Source of the DNA: Trichopria drosophilae
Taxonomy: Eukaryota; Arthropoda; Insecta; Hymenoptera; Diapriidae
Length of the DNA: 64,000 bases
Direction of reading: 5' to 3'
NCBI GenBank assembly: GCA_030407085.1
Contig: CM059587.1
Span: 39,735,501-39,799,500 of the forward strand
The position numbers and the translations under genes are program-made. Shown one piece after another: positions 23,022-35,599 of the stretch (its first letter is position 1; every line of letters begins with the position of its first letter). Below the pieces are notes generated by a model. The model saw only the letters and a list, made by a program, of their open reading frames with translations, was not told the DNA's origin and searched no databases.

Positions 23022-23985
23022 AGTACTTTTCGATACAAGTGCGTATGCGTAAAGAACTTTATACATACACACGTGTGCCGAAATATTGTTTATGTACGGC
23101 TTTTCCGTACATAAAGTATAATCGAGTGCGTAAAGTTTACCCAAACAGCAAAAATACATCTTAAAGAGCTCTTTAAAAAGTCTTAAAAATTATAAGATGT
23201 CTTAAATACTTATCAGAAAGCTCTTAAAGTAATCTTTAAGAAGACTTATGCATTGATTTTAAGAGCTATATAAGACCTCTCAAATACGAGGTCACAGAAA
23301 AGAGGTCTTATTTGAGAGCTTTGACATATAAAATAAATAATATAAATGAAAAGCAAATTTTTGAAAATTATAGAATCCATTTTTGTACCTTAATTATTAA
23401 TTTATATAATTTTTACCTTAGTTCCTTTTTACCGTTTGTACAGTTATATATTGGATGGCGCTTTTATTAAATAAAATATGGATCATACAATAATTATACA
23501 AAATTGTGACAACACTGGCTAAATATCGTAAAGGCACTTATTTGGTCAGGACGGCTTATAATCTATCGGTCTCCATATGAAGTGAATTTCATTTTTGGAC
23601 TCAATCGCCACCTAGTATATCTGGAGGAAACACAAACCTAAACAATGGGAATCCCTTTACTGAAAGAGAGATGGTCCAAAACGAGATAGATTTAAGACCT
23701 CAAACACAAGACCTCTTTAAGATGTATGTGCTGTATGGATTACTTTACGCACGAGTTTACTTTATGTACCGAAAAGACGTACATAATAGTACTTTTCGGT
23801 CCTAGGCCGTAAAGTTCAATTTTACGGCTGAGGAGCGAACACTATTTTTTGATACACTGTTCGCAAAAGTAGGCACTTTACCGACTGTTTTTAGTCCGTA
23901 AAGTGCAGATATCAGTCCGTAAAATCACACTTTACGGACTAAAAGGAGTTTACTTTACGGACACGTGCATAAAAAAAAAACATTT
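23022..23985. repeat. Outer palindromic element rich in cgtaaag/ctttacg words, split by an insertion
   Basis: The flanks of the inner element (23,022-23,140 and 23,740-23,985) are full of mutually inverted words: gtgcgtaaag, actttacgcac, gtacttttcgg and tttagtccgtaaag. 'gagtgcgtaaagtttac' on the left of the insertion is answered by 'tactttacgcacgag' on its right, so the host was already symmetric before insertion. The same words form a perfect hairpin at 48,229-48,253. Outer ends were not pinned down. Confidence 0.6.
23141..23739. mobile_element. Inner TIR element, CC(A/T)AACAGCA termini, nested
   Basis: The left end ccaaacagcaaaaatacatc (23,141) and the right end gatgtatgtgctgtatgg (to about 23,738) are inverted matches of about 30 bp including the word catcttaaagag. 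TTAC precedes the left end (23,137-23,140) and follows the right end (23,740-23,743), a possible 4-bp target duplication. Several aagacctctc/gagaggtctt words near 23,265-23,330 form internal hairpins. No coding capacity was seen. Confidence 0.6.
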
Positions 23986-24127
23986 TCCTTATGTATCTTG
24001 AGTTCCAATTTTGTTGCAATAATTCATAACTAATAAAATAAAATTTTATCCCAATATAAAGTACTTCAAAGTAGGTAAAAAACACATGTTGAATTAAGTT
24101 CGACCAATCAAAACTTTTTCAAAAGAT

Positions 24128-24789
24128 CAGATATTTCAAGGCCTATAGTGAACAAATATGATGAAATTTTTGCAAATTATTTTTTAAAAATTTTTCGGTT
24201 CTTTTGCTCCCTGAAGTCAGAAACTTGTCTGCCACATCAGAGGAGTTGCGAAATTCACCGAAAGATTATATTTCTTAAACCGATGGAAAGTTTTTTCGAA
24301 AAATTATTTTTATCATCAGACGAGCGAGAAAGATTTTTTCCATTAAAAATGGAGAGAACCTCTTTCTGGAGTTTCATCCCGGTCTGTATCATCTGGAATC
24401 ATCAGCAGGGCTTTGTGATACAGACCTGCCCTGTGTACGCCGTTGTTATATTTTATTGGATCGTAAGTCATTTAATCGAAGTAATCTGAATTTCGCTCAT
24501 TGCGAAAATCCAGTATCCGCAATTAGAACATCCATCAGAGAACTCACCAAGTACGAAGTACGAAGTACTACTCACTCGACAAGGTAGATGGAGGTTTTTA
24601 TCGTCCGATAACAAATTTTTTCGAAATTAGATGACAGGGTACGCCATACGCAGCCAGGCGGGAGATTTAAATCTATAAATAGTTATGCTCACTTTTTTAC
24701 TATAAAGTAATCAGATATTTCAAGGCCTGTAGTGAACAAATATGATGGAATTTTTGCAACTTATTTTTTAAAAATCTTTCGGTTCTTTT
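24128..24789. repeat. 78-bp direct repeats flanking ~506 bp
   Basis: 24,128-24,205 and 24,712-24,789 are direct copies (cagatatttcaaggcctRtagtgaac...) with about five mismatches and identical length. The intervening segment contains a 113-codon frame (24,148-24,489, +) overlapping the left copy. It has no recognised motif and is probably chance. The layout could be a tandem duplication or a short LTR-like structure. TG...CA ends and a primer-binding site were not seen. Confidence 0.7.
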
Positions 24790-25044
24790 CTTTTACCAAA
24801 AAATTATTTATTTTTCAAAAGATAATAAAAATGAGTATACATTGTTGCGAGGATAAGTAGATGAAGCTACTTTAATAATCTTTCTAGTTCGACTATGTTG
24901 CTTCATTCCGAAAATTTATTTTAAGAAAAATTAAAACTTTTCCAAAGAAATATATTAGGATGGCCAAGCTAAATAATAAGCCAACATTAAAATAGCATAG
25001 GGCTCGCACAATTTTGTTTACAAATAATTTTCTTATATTCATGT

Positions 25045-25440
25045 TTCAGGTAATTGAGATCATGCTCTCTAAGATCTAAACATAACCGAAAACAACGTGG
25101 AGAAGGAAGCTCGAACTTGGTTGAGAATTCACGGCAATTTTCGTAACAATACTACATGAACTATCAGCAGGGTAGTGGGATTTCTCGAGAAGACATCAAC
25201 GCCTCTCTATATTAATTCGTCATCATATTTCGGCCTCAAGAAGGGCATTATGAATTCGAACAACAATGCGTAGAGAGCGTCAGCTACGTGAAGCTAGCAG
25301 TGTTCAATATTTCGTGACCGCGTTCTAGAGGCTGATGCACTAAGCCGCAAGGCGGCGTGTCGAGTTCCTTGCGCCTCCCTCCATAATGTCGATTCCCGCG
25401 CGTTCTCCCTTCCTCTTAAATCGTACGGTGTGAACGGTTA
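25045..25440. other. CpG-rich patch, possible non-coding exon or promoter region
   Basis: A plausible acceptor (attcatgtttcag) ends at about 25,048. The following ~390 bp are far richer in G+C and CpG than the flanks, including gccgcaaggcggc (a small hairpin) near 25,352. All frames are interrupted, so a coding exon is unlikely. A leader exon, a non-coding RNA exon or a promoter island are possible. Confidence 0.25.
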
Positions 25441-26212
25441 TGATGATGACGATGAGAGATGACGAGAGGCAGTTTATGTATGAATATTTATTAAATATGA
25501 ACTTTTATTATATACACAATTGTTATTTATTATCGAGCAAAATTGATATACTTTTATTTATCAAGATAATATATGTAAATCCAGCCTAAAAATATACTTG
25601 TTATTAGTGTACTATTTAAGTGAGCAAGAGCGAATGAAGTTAAAAAGATAGTTGAAAAATTAATATCAGAAATTAATATAAAGATGATATCAGAATAAAG
25701 TAGCTACAACTTTGTTTCGATGGAGGCCTTTCATCTAAAGATTTACTATTCATTTAGTAAAGTTATGTGGTAAAGTTTCAGATAAATGTCTGGAAATAAA
25801 ATGTTGGTCTGTTTATTTCCATCATATTTTGGTACTACTTCCGAACATGGCAACGAAAAGAATGTATGAAAACTTTGTGTATACAGAAATTTACTATATT
25901 TTTTTGTTTCTGTTGTTTTATCTTTTTATAGTATACTTATTCAAAATTAATACAAATAAATCAAGATTGTGACTTAGGATATAACAGTATCTCAGAAAAT
26001 GGTATCGACAATTATGTTTCGATGAAAGAATTCTTATTGAATGAAGGAATAGTTGAAAAGAATAAGTATGCATTATTATTCATTATTAAGAATTGGGAAT
26101 TGTAATTTGGAATCCATATCAAATCAAGAATAATATTCAGAAAAAAATAAGCGATTAAGAGATGGTTTTAAAAATTTCCGAGCATGAAAATCTTCATCCA
26201 GCGTTCCATTAA
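25441..26212. other. A+T-rich stretch, nothing firm
   Basis: Only weak self-similarity was seen (gtttcgatg words at about 25,716 and 26,017). Confidence 0.4.
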
Positions 26213-26392
26213 GCGTTTCAATCCAACTATTCGAATGAACGAATTTTTGTTTCCGATCAAGCTCTGCATAAAAAAATAAAATTGCCGAAAAAGAACTTTG
26301 TTAATGCGATTCAATCCAAATTACTGGATAAACAAATTTCTATTGGTGTCAATCTGATTAATAAAAAAGTAAAATTCTCAAAAAAAGATGTC
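26213..26392. repeat. Diverged tandem duplication, 93-bp unit
   Basis: Units 26,213-26,305 and 26,306-26,392 both begin gcg(t/a)ttcaatccaa and share 'gaataaacgaattt'-like and 'aaaaaataaaattgccgaaaaaga'-like blocks, at about 65-70% by eye. Possibly a two-copy remnant of a minisatellite. Confidence 0.6.
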
Positions 26393-27035
26393 TTTGCTAG
26401 CGAGACTCATTTGCGAGCGTGTTAAGTGATATAAAAGTAGCACAGGATAATTACATATAATCTTATAAGACAATGAAGATCTTAAATTCTATGGTAGAAA
26501 TTTTATACATTTTTCCGGCTTTAGTCAATTTTTTATTATTCAGTTTTTAACTGTGTACAACAACAGTGCTCACAAAATAGGTAATAACCCTACAAAGATC
26601 AACAAAACAATATTTTGTTTCCAAACTATCTTGGATCGGATAACGATAAATGGATTAAAACTTTATAAATAAAGCTACAGTAATTCTCTAGATTTTTACG
26701 TTATTTCAATCTGCAGATAAATATTCATTGGAAATTTTCTGAGTATTTTAGATAGACTATTTCTTCAACGAATGTAATATTCTAGAGGTATCCTGAGAAT
26801 ATTTCGATGTTGCCTTGGGCAATGCGATGTAATGGAAGCAAATTTCATGCAATGGAACGAAAGCAAATTTGAAGCATGTACACTAATGAGAATGTATGCA
26901 CCCATATCGAAACTTTCATCAATTTGTATTTACTTGTTTGAAATTTGCTTCCATTATATTTACAATAAATTTAATTATTTTTTGTAATTCAATTCCGATC
27001 ACTAGGATAATTTTACCGTACTTTTCCTGCAGAAC
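26393..27035. other. A+T-rich stretch, nothing recognised
   Basis: A local duplication of 'gcaaatttcatgcaatgg'-like words near 26,830-26,880 is the only structure noticed. Confidence 0.4.
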
Positions 27036-27036
27036 T

Positions 27037-27139
27037 CTGCAAACACAAAAGTAACAGTTATGTAATAACTATGTAACATTTATGTAACAATGTAACCATT
27101 ACGTAAATATTACATAACTGTTACTTTCCGTGTTTGCAG
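27037..27139. mobile_element. Short palindromic MITE, 103 bp
   Basis: The left arm CTGCAAACACAAAAGTAACAG is mirrored by the right arm ending CTGTTACTTTCCGTGTTTGCAG, with about 30 matched bases per arm. The centre is filled with taacnttatgtaac words, so the whole element folds into a near-complete hairpin. The target duplication is not clear. Confidence 0.7.
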
Positions 27140-28558
27140 GGAAATATTTTAAAAATAAACGTTTAACACAAGTGATATGTAATTCAAACAAATATACGAA
27201 ATTTAATTAATATTAGAAAAGTCTAGTGAGAGTGAGGAAAGTAATGAAAGTAAGGATTCCGGATTTTTAAATTTCATTTGTGCCCTAGAACGTTTGCTTT
27301 ACTGGGGGTTTAAAGTGCACCGCTGATAAAATAGGATTTTACACTGAAAATTGAAATTTAAAAATATCTGAATTAATTCGTCAAAATTCGGGCTATGTAA
27401 AAGTAATTCTGAATGCTATATACGGCTAATTAACCAATTCTAAAGAAATTAATTAGGAATTTGAACTAGAGCAATTGGAAATAGGTGATTACTATTTAAA
27501 TAGTAGGCTTGGCCACTTAATTTGTCGAGGTCTCTATTTAGAGAGTAAAATTAAGTTTTTTCGCCATCTTCGAAGAATTTGGAGATTCGACGCATTTTTT
27601 GGCGAGCTCTAAATTTCATATCGTTCACGAATTTTTTGCTGGTACTGAATATACTATTACAAATATGTTAGTCTTTTTGACTATTTTTGGGTAGCTTAAA
27701 TAATTCATAGCACAATTTTTTATTTTTTATTAATAATTTTTGACACCTTGCAATTTTAAGAGTATTTATCTTGTTATTTTTATTTTGACGTGAAATAATA
27801 TTTTACTAATTATCTAATTACTCCATTACTATTTCCTTTTTAATTTTTTTAATAACCAGACTATTGATTTTAATGTTTTTTTCTCATTTTTATTCGCCAA
27901 CTTTCGAATTCTCAAATACTCTCAGAGAAAGGAAAATTTTCTAGTTGGCAAGTTACTGTCAGGATAAATTTCTATTGAGTAAACCTTCAAATCCGTAACA
28001 AAATAAACTAGCTAGCATCGAGCGGGAAACTTTTTCAGAATACACTTTGCTTCACCCTTACCGTAATGATGACACGGTTTAGGGGAGTCTCCCTTCTTTC
28101 GACTTGCATTGTATTTTTGTTCTTTAATTCTACGCGGAAATCACCCTTCGAAAAGTACCGACACGTTAAGAAATTTGATTTTCTGCGAACTAAGTGGTTA
28201 TAATTCATTTTCGACGTCAATTTCGCGTTTTTGACATTTTTCGAAAGTCGAGAGGGTCTTCACGTCTTACGGAAGGCAATTTTTCTCCCCTTTTCTTTCC
28301 CTTTTCCCCTTTTTGATACAAGAAGATATTTTCGGATAATCGCGACTTCCATCTATGTACACAGATACGTATATTTAGGTGAATTCTTTAAGAAAGAAAG
28401 CATGTTAAGAATGATAGATACTGATAACCTATCTTTAGAAACGTGGAATAAATAAAGACGTATGCCGTCAGAAGGCGCCTATCCTAATACGTACGCAGAA
28501 TCATAGTATAATAGTACAGGTGCATTTAATTCTTTTATATCTTAAATATGTGTACATA
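27140..28558. other. Stretch without a recognised feature
   Basis: A slightly G+C-richer part (28,000-28,480) has only broken frames, such as 28,231-28,455 (+), and no confident splice sites. Confidence 0.4.
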
Positions 28559-28562
28559 TTAA

Positions 28563-29579
28563 GGGTGGCACTTATTTTGGTCATTTTTGAATTTCTTCGG
28601 TCTGACCCTCCAAATGTGTTCCATTTTATGAAAAAAATCATAAAAAATTGGCACATCGATTAAACTGGATTAACATGTGCCACTCGAGATTTGAAATTCA
28701 ACATTGTTTTTAAATAGAAAAAAGAATATTTTTGGAGTTTTTCTTGTAACTTCGACTAATTGAGTCCAATGTTTTAAATAACTGACAGATTCCTTTTAAA
28801 GTGGTTCCCGAATAACATGGAATGCGCCGAAAAAAAATGTTGGATTGAATTATAATGGGTTTTCAGTCGACAATTTTTAAGATGAAAATGAAAAAATTAC
28901 AGTTTTTTCCTTTTTTGTTCGCCTAACTCTGCTTCCTATTTTTGTTAACAAACAACTTTGAGTTAGTGTATATTTTAAATAGAAAATGAGAGGTCATAGA
29001 CCTAAATCGAGTAATTCGAAGCAGAGTTATACGAGTTTTATTCAAACAATACTTTAAAGCAAAAATTAAACAAAAAGGAAATGATTTTGGTCGCGGTATA
29101 TCTTAAAAAAAGCAGTTTTAACCGGCAAAACTCTGTCTGGTTCATATTCTTTACCTTTTTACGTCAAGTAAAGTAGGCCAAGTTAAAAAAATTCTAACCA
29201 TGTGGGGAATGTCGATATTACTTTACGTTTGCGTAAAAGATGGAAAAAAATGTTGGATTAACTAAATTTTAGTCAGTATAACTAAATGTATGTACACAAA
29301 CTCAAACATGTTTGGTAAAAAAGTTTAGGAATGATTATTGCAGAGTTACTTTGGGTCCGCCATTTTTAATTTAAAAAACTAACGTCTGATTCGAAGTTAT
29401 ATACCACGAAAACTTAGGAACACTGATTTTCATAAGCTATCTCAGTTTTTACAAATATTGTCTGCCATTTTCCATCCTCAATTTTAAATTTTGAAAATCG
29501 CGAAATCGGACTGAGTGAGAAAAAATGTTGGACTGCGCAGTTTTGAAATAATTAGTCTATTTTCGGAATAGTGTGGCAG
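28563..29579. repeat. Possible TTAA-bounded repeat with recurring 'aaaaaatgttgga' block
   Basis: TTAA at 28,559-28,562 (followed by gggtggcac) and at 29,580-29,583 (preceded by gtgtggcag) bracket ~1.0 kb. Here 'gaaaaaaatgttgga(t/c)t' recurs at about 28,837, 29,249 and 29,519. The terminal inverted match is weak, so element status is uncertain. Confidence 0.3.
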
Positions 29580-29845
29580 TTAACCCATTAACGCCTGAAT
29601 AACACAAAATTGAACAAAGAAACAAAGAAAAATGTCATATTGATATAGTTTTTGTCAAATTGTCATGAAAAATCTGTTTCACGATTATTTTCGAGACTTG
29701 TTTTTACTGGAGTTGTTTGATTTGGTTCATTGGTTCGCCGTCGGACGGCGCTTCGATCGTTGTGGTTGCCGTTCGCATTTGTTGCACTTATAAGAGGCCA
29801 GCCGGCCAGATCGCTTCTTGCTCTCATCAAGAAATAACTGTACCC

Positions 29846-29853
29846 GACGTTTC
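29846..29853 (-). other. GAAACGTC motif in a Penelope-like 3' context
   Basis: On the minus strand 'gtcgaaacgtcgggtac' follows a small ggtaacaatacc hairpin. This resembles the hammerhead/3'-end segment of Penelope-like elements, but the CTGANGA box is missing. Flanking minus-strand DNA to about 29,727 is CpG-rich and unassigned. Confidence 0.3.
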
Positions 29854-29902
29854 GACAAACGCGGTATTGTTACCCGTGAATATAAAAGCAAAATAAAGCA
29901 CC

Positions 29903-31118
29903 CTGGTAGAAATTCCGGCTGTCTTATTGGGCATTTATTGTACAATATTCTTATGCAATTTTTGGACATAAATGTAAGATTTTGTTGGCTATTTATTGGA
30001 CAGTTTTATTAGACAATTTTTGCACAATTTTATTGCTTATATATTGTATGAATTGAAAAACAGACAAAAGAAAATAGAAATTTTAATACACATTTCGGGG
30101 ATATCGGACACCATTGTATTCATTTATCTCTACGTTTACATCATCACATATAGACATAGAAATTGTACCACAGAAGCGCCACGCCATATGTAAATACAAA
30201 TATGTATACGCAGTAGCGAAACGTTCACTAAATGCTGTAGTCGGAGGTTGCTTATATACTGAATACATCGACCTCATGTACTTTCGAGAAAGTTTTGTAG
30301 CCGCAAAACCCGCAAAACCAAACGGTGATCCACCTATAGTAGTATAGCGTTTGGTCGGCAACTTATCGCCTGAAATCAAACAATATGTTACCGACGAAAA
30401 CGCAAATCAAATGATAACTATAGAACTTGAATATGTTTTTGTCTTTTAATCTGACTAGATAATATAGAAGGACGAAGCGACCTTCAGGTTCGATTTTCGT
30501 ATTCGGTTCATTGTTGTGTTCAGGCATATATTCGCCGTATTTCTGTGGAGAATATAAGCCGGTAATGTCAATAATTCATTATAGGTTATGTCGCTTTGTT
30601 TTCATAGAGGTTTGTAATTGAAGCATTTTCGACATGCGATGAATAAAGCATAAAACTCGTCTGCTCTTGATTTTCATTCGAACGACTTTTAGATATATTC
30701 AAATATCTTTTTATTCAATTTTGATCAATATCCGTGATTGCTGAACTTTAAAACAGAAATTAATAACACATTGAAAATCATCGCCTCTAAGATAACGCAA
30801 AATATTAAGTTTCGCTGGACATTATGCGTACGATTTTTGTTCAAAACGAAAAATACGCGAGTGATATAATGTTCATCTTCAAATATTAAGTAATGCTTAG
30901 GTTACATCTAAGATTTTCTTGGATAATAATTGGATAAAAATATCGCACAATTATTGCACATATTTCTTGTCCAAGAATTAGACAATTTTGTAAGATTTTC
31001 TTGTTTAAGATATGTTTTGCTTAAAATTGTCCAATACTTGGGCATTTTATGGACACTTTTATTTTATACATGTTTTATGTCCAATAATTCTACAATAATT
31101 GGTTTCAATTTCTACCAG
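29903..31118. mobile_element. TIR element, CTGGTAGAAATT termini, 1.2 kb
   Basis: The left end CTGGTAGAAATT (29,903) is mirrored by AATTTCTACCAG (ends 31,118). 'cacc' flanks both ends (29,899-29,902 and 31,119-31,122), a possible 4-bp duplication. Subterminal regions on both sides are rich in inverted 'ttattgtacaat / attggaca / ttgcacaat' words, extending the pairing for about 150-200 bp. A CpG-richer centre (30,110-30,360) has open frames on both strands but no recognised protein. Confidence 0.65.
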
Positions 31119-31122
31119 CACC

Positions 31123-33675
31123 TGAATAAAAAATTTAACCCCCCACATCATCAACAGCCCGACTGAAAGAAAGTCGTTACAAAGACTTAAAAGTTTCAAC
31201 TGTTATCTATTTTGAAAGGCTCATATTTGCAGGAAAAGATGGTTGAAAACAAACTATCCCTATATTTTCCATGTGGAAATACTAATAAAATGTTTTTAGC
31301 CGTTTATTACACAAAGAACCCATTTTCCTAGTCAAAATGGGTCGTTTATTCGAAACAAATCCAGTAAAAATGCGATTTTTTGCGACTATTTGACCTAAAT
31401 CACTACAAGATATAATTTTCTACTTTTTTAAATAGTTGCATAGCGCAGAACACACCCAAGAACATGCATAGTACCGTAAAAAGTGAGTGCTTTCATTAAC
31501 ATTTTACAGACAAAAGTCACTGTTCAATTTTATTTTATTCGGGCTTTAATTTATTAAATAAGCTAATACGACAGTCCAATGGAATAAATGATAAAATGAT
31601 GAACCCTGATTCCACTCATCAGGATCTGACCAGCTGTAAAAATATTTCTACTAGGATTGTTAATCGTAGTCGGATTCAATCGTTTTACAAAATCACATTT
31701 ATGACGATTTAAAAGCACAAATACACGGAAAAAAATTGTCTGGATTCTTCCCAAAAAACAGGTCTGTGATAATCACAACCTCACAGGTTTGGGATCGTCA
31801 CAACGTTCTTTTGTTTGGAACATAAATTTTCCTGTGATTGTCATATATAAGTTTGGGTTTAACACAAACATTTAATTCTTATATCTTATTATTTTAATAT
31901 AGTTCAACAAACGTTCTCATAATTTCTTCTTGGATGAGTTAGGTAAAGTATAAAAATAAAATTTATTACGCATATGTACGATATAATGTCGTGCTTGTGA
32001 AGTAAGTGCCCTCACGTACATTAAAAAAGCCGAACTTTGATTATCGATTATTTTTAACTTATAACATTTATTCATCTGGGTTTTAATGGTTGATCTACCA
32101 GTTTGTTCCTCCAGATGTTCTTATTACAAATTTAATTTTGCTTAATTTAGCAATGCTAATACAAAAGCAGATATTTTTACACTCTATGCCATCTTCGCGT
32201 TTTTTAAAACATTTCATATTTAACCCCTTACAACTAATGAATAAAAATTATCTTTTTCAGTACTTTCCTTGGCAAACACATCAGGATAAATCGATATTTT
32301 TCCACAATAAAAAAATAGTTTTAACATTAATAAACTGCAACATTGTTTTCTGACTTACCGAAAAGTTGTAAATAAAATTCTGTAAATATGTTATAATTTC
32401 TGAATAAATATTTTTGAACATTAGATGTCAGTTAAGAGAAAATGAAATGGCCGTGAGTAAACCCCAAGCACTGATGTGCACAATTCAAAATTGGTTAACT
32501 TTCTAAGAAAGGAACTGACCGTGAATTATAGCATGGAACATGTTAGTATTTTTGTTTTAAATATTGTGCACGAATGTTAAAACTATGAATCATATGTACG
32601 TGGGTAGTAGTTTACACATCTAGATCGAAAACGGTGGCATTATAGTAAGGTGACTGACTATAAGATGATTGACTTAAATTTATTTTGCAATTGACTAAAG
32701 TTAATTTTTGGTTATAATGTTTTCAATATACTGTTTTATTGAAACAGTTGCTAAATGTGGACGATAAATAATTTTTAGTTTCGTCAGTAACGTCAAACGC
32801 GATAAATTAGTGTATATAGCTTAGTATCCTCATATTTTTGCGTCACTTAAAATTAAAAATAGTACATTGAAGCGTTATGAATATTATTATTATTATTATA
32901 TATGTATACATTATATAAATTATAATTAAAAATTGTAATGGTATGGAATTTATGTTAAAAATTCATGCTTCACAAACTATAGTCAAAATTGAAAAAACAA
33001 CGTAAGTTCGGCTTGTATAATATTTTAACTCTAATTATTCAACCATATAATAATGGGAATTTATTAAAAAACGAATTTTATTAAATAGTGTATTATGTTA
33101 AATACATATAAATATCACAGTGACCAAATATCATATTCAGAATATTACTTTACCATGTTAAAATAGTTTTCTGCAAATCTAAAATATTCTGTTGGTAGTA
33201 TTAATTCCAATGTGCCGTTTATGATTTCCACATATCAGTAATTCCAGAGAAACTCTAAAATTCGACACCAAGAATATTTTTCAATTAAAATTGAAGGAAC
33301 ACTTACTAAATATGGTTTTTCTACGTCAGCACGTATAAGAAAGTCCAAAAAAGTCCCTTTTTACATTTTTGAGGTGATGCATTTTTTAAAAATGGACATA
33401 TAATAAAAAATAATAATTCTGCATACTAGCGTACAATTTGTATTTTCAATGTTAATTTCATTTCTTCTATTTAATATAGCGTGAGCGCGCGGGAAAAGAA
33501 AAAATTATACATTAAAAAAGGCATAATATTGCTTTTGTTAGTAAAAATTAATATTAATGTATTATTAATGTATTATTAAATTATTATTAATGTATGTATA
33601 AAATAATGTAAAAAATTACATTGTTTTTTTATTAATAAATTTAATTTTTTTGATAATGAAAGTTATAAATTGAAA
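31123..33675. other. A+T-rich stretch with one isolated MITE end
   Basis: At 31,723-31,740 'TACACGGAAAAAAATTG' matches the terminus type of the element at 46,781, but no right-hand partner was found nearby. Otherwise nothing was recognised. Confidence 0.4.
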
Positions 33676-33810
33676 TGTTGTACTCGGGGGTTTTAAGCTG
33701 ATTACGCATCTGTTGTAAAAATGCCAAAATTCGAAACGGATTTTACGGATCGATAATTAAGAAAATGTTGTCAGATTTACAAAATACAAAATGGCAGGTT
33801 CAACACGATG
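33676..33810. repeat. Diverged copy of the 'ctgattacg...aaaatggc' module
   Basis: 'tactcgggggttttaagctgattacgcatc' is followed ~90 bp later by 'aatacaaaatggcaggttcaacacgatg'. This is the same order and spacing as the module near 21.06 kb, but more decayed. Confidence 0.5.
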
Positions 33811-35595
33811 CCGTATTGGATACGCTGTATTGAATTTCGAAATTCCGACAATAGATACATAATCTATGTCCAAAAACTTCGAGTATTATTCGATTTCCAG
33901 GCTATTTTGGAAGCTGAAAATTTTAAATGTTTTATTGGTTCTTTTATTTCTGCTTGGGCTCCAACCGCTATCCACCAAAACACAGTATTTGTATGTCGGC
34001 CAGTCCAAATATTCTGAACACGGCAGATTATATAAAAATGACGAGGTTTTTTAAATTAGTGATTTACATATTCCATCTAATGGAATGATATTATTGTTTT
34101 CGTCGTTGATATCCTACATAACCTATATATTCTTCAAAGACTGAATTAAAGTTGTAAAAGTGTCAAGTATCTGATGAAATTTTACTTTTTACCGGATTTT
34201 GTGTGCGAATGAAAAAGTTGAAACTTGTATAAAATAATGGACATAATTTTTTTTATGATATGCGTTGAATATGAAGTGGTCATATTTTTTAATTTCATTC
34301 CATAACTGAAACATAATGAACACAATTAGTATCAGGCAATTATGTGGATTTTATAAAGCAAGAGCGGTTGAGATAGTGATATTTAAAGCAGTATAAAATA
34401 ATTACTTCGTGTCGCATACTTATCGAACTATAACTCTTTTATTAGTTAAACTAATAAAAACGTTATTACGTTGTGACAAATTGAAAAACGTGAAAGCCAT
34501 TTTTTAAACCGCTATATGCAAAAATTCAGCATTTTCTTGAAAATAGAGTTACGTTCACATATTTATTTATAATACGTCGTGTGCCGATAGACACGTGCAT
34601 AATACCTTCAGTTATTGAAAATGTATACTAGAAGGAATATTTTTTCCCATTTTCGAATCATTTTCTGAATGCGTTTTTTTTTTCATTAGGTAAAATTGAT
34701 AAATATTTCCGCACGTATCACGGAGAATCTTAATTCGAATTTTCTGATGATTACACATGGTTTTACTGACTTATAATCGTATTCTGGAATGTTGTGAGTT
34801 CTTTTAACTCAATTTGACCATGCCATATTAATTTTAAATCAATGTAATAGGCAAATGTTCAATTCAAATGTTAAAACTTCTACGGAGTTACTAATATATT
34901 TCTATACGGATGAGAATTTCCACAGAACAAAATTCGCATGATAATCGTATAAATGAAATTTAAATCGATTAGTAACTTCGTGTTATTCATCGTAACATCA
35001 TGACATTCAAAGCTGGGTTCATTGTATAATTTGTGAAAAATTTTGTGTACGCATTCGTAATAGAATACAATCACGGAAAGGATTAAACGCCATATAATTG
35101 CAGGTATTTAACGCGTATACATAAAAGTTTTATTCCGTGTACGGCTGTTAAAAGGACCTATATCTCAATGGTTTAACATTTTTCTTAGAGATAGTATCTA
35201 GTTGAACAGTCGTTATTTTATGAAGTGCCTACCTTACATAGAGTACACCAGGAATATGTGTATCTATGTTTTAAGAAAATCAAGTTTGTTTAAAAAAAAA
35301 AGTATTTTTAAAGTATAACATTCGTATATGAACCGTTCTGTGATGTTTAACGATTGCATTTTAATGTGACCACTCGATCTGAAACATTATGTTTTAAGAT
35401 TCTACTGAAATGGTCCATGCACCTTCTCTCTAACTATTGGTTAACTTTTCGTTCACCTTTAGACGGGCGGCAACTTCCCCCAAAAATTTGAAATATTTTA
35501 ATGTCAAAGCGTTTGTGAATATGAGGTAAATTTGGTAAATAGAGACGTCAATACATTAGGTGGCCACGATAGTGACTACCCCGGCCCTCTGAAGG
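33811..35595. other. A+T-rich stretch, nothing recognised
   Basis: Frames near 33,808-34,054 are short and lack splice support. Confidence 0.4.
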
Positions 35596-35599
35596 TTAA

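Noticed and set aside
24148..24489. 113-codon plus frame
   Set aside because: Starts inside one copy of a 78-bp direct repeat, with no motif or splice context; treated as chance.
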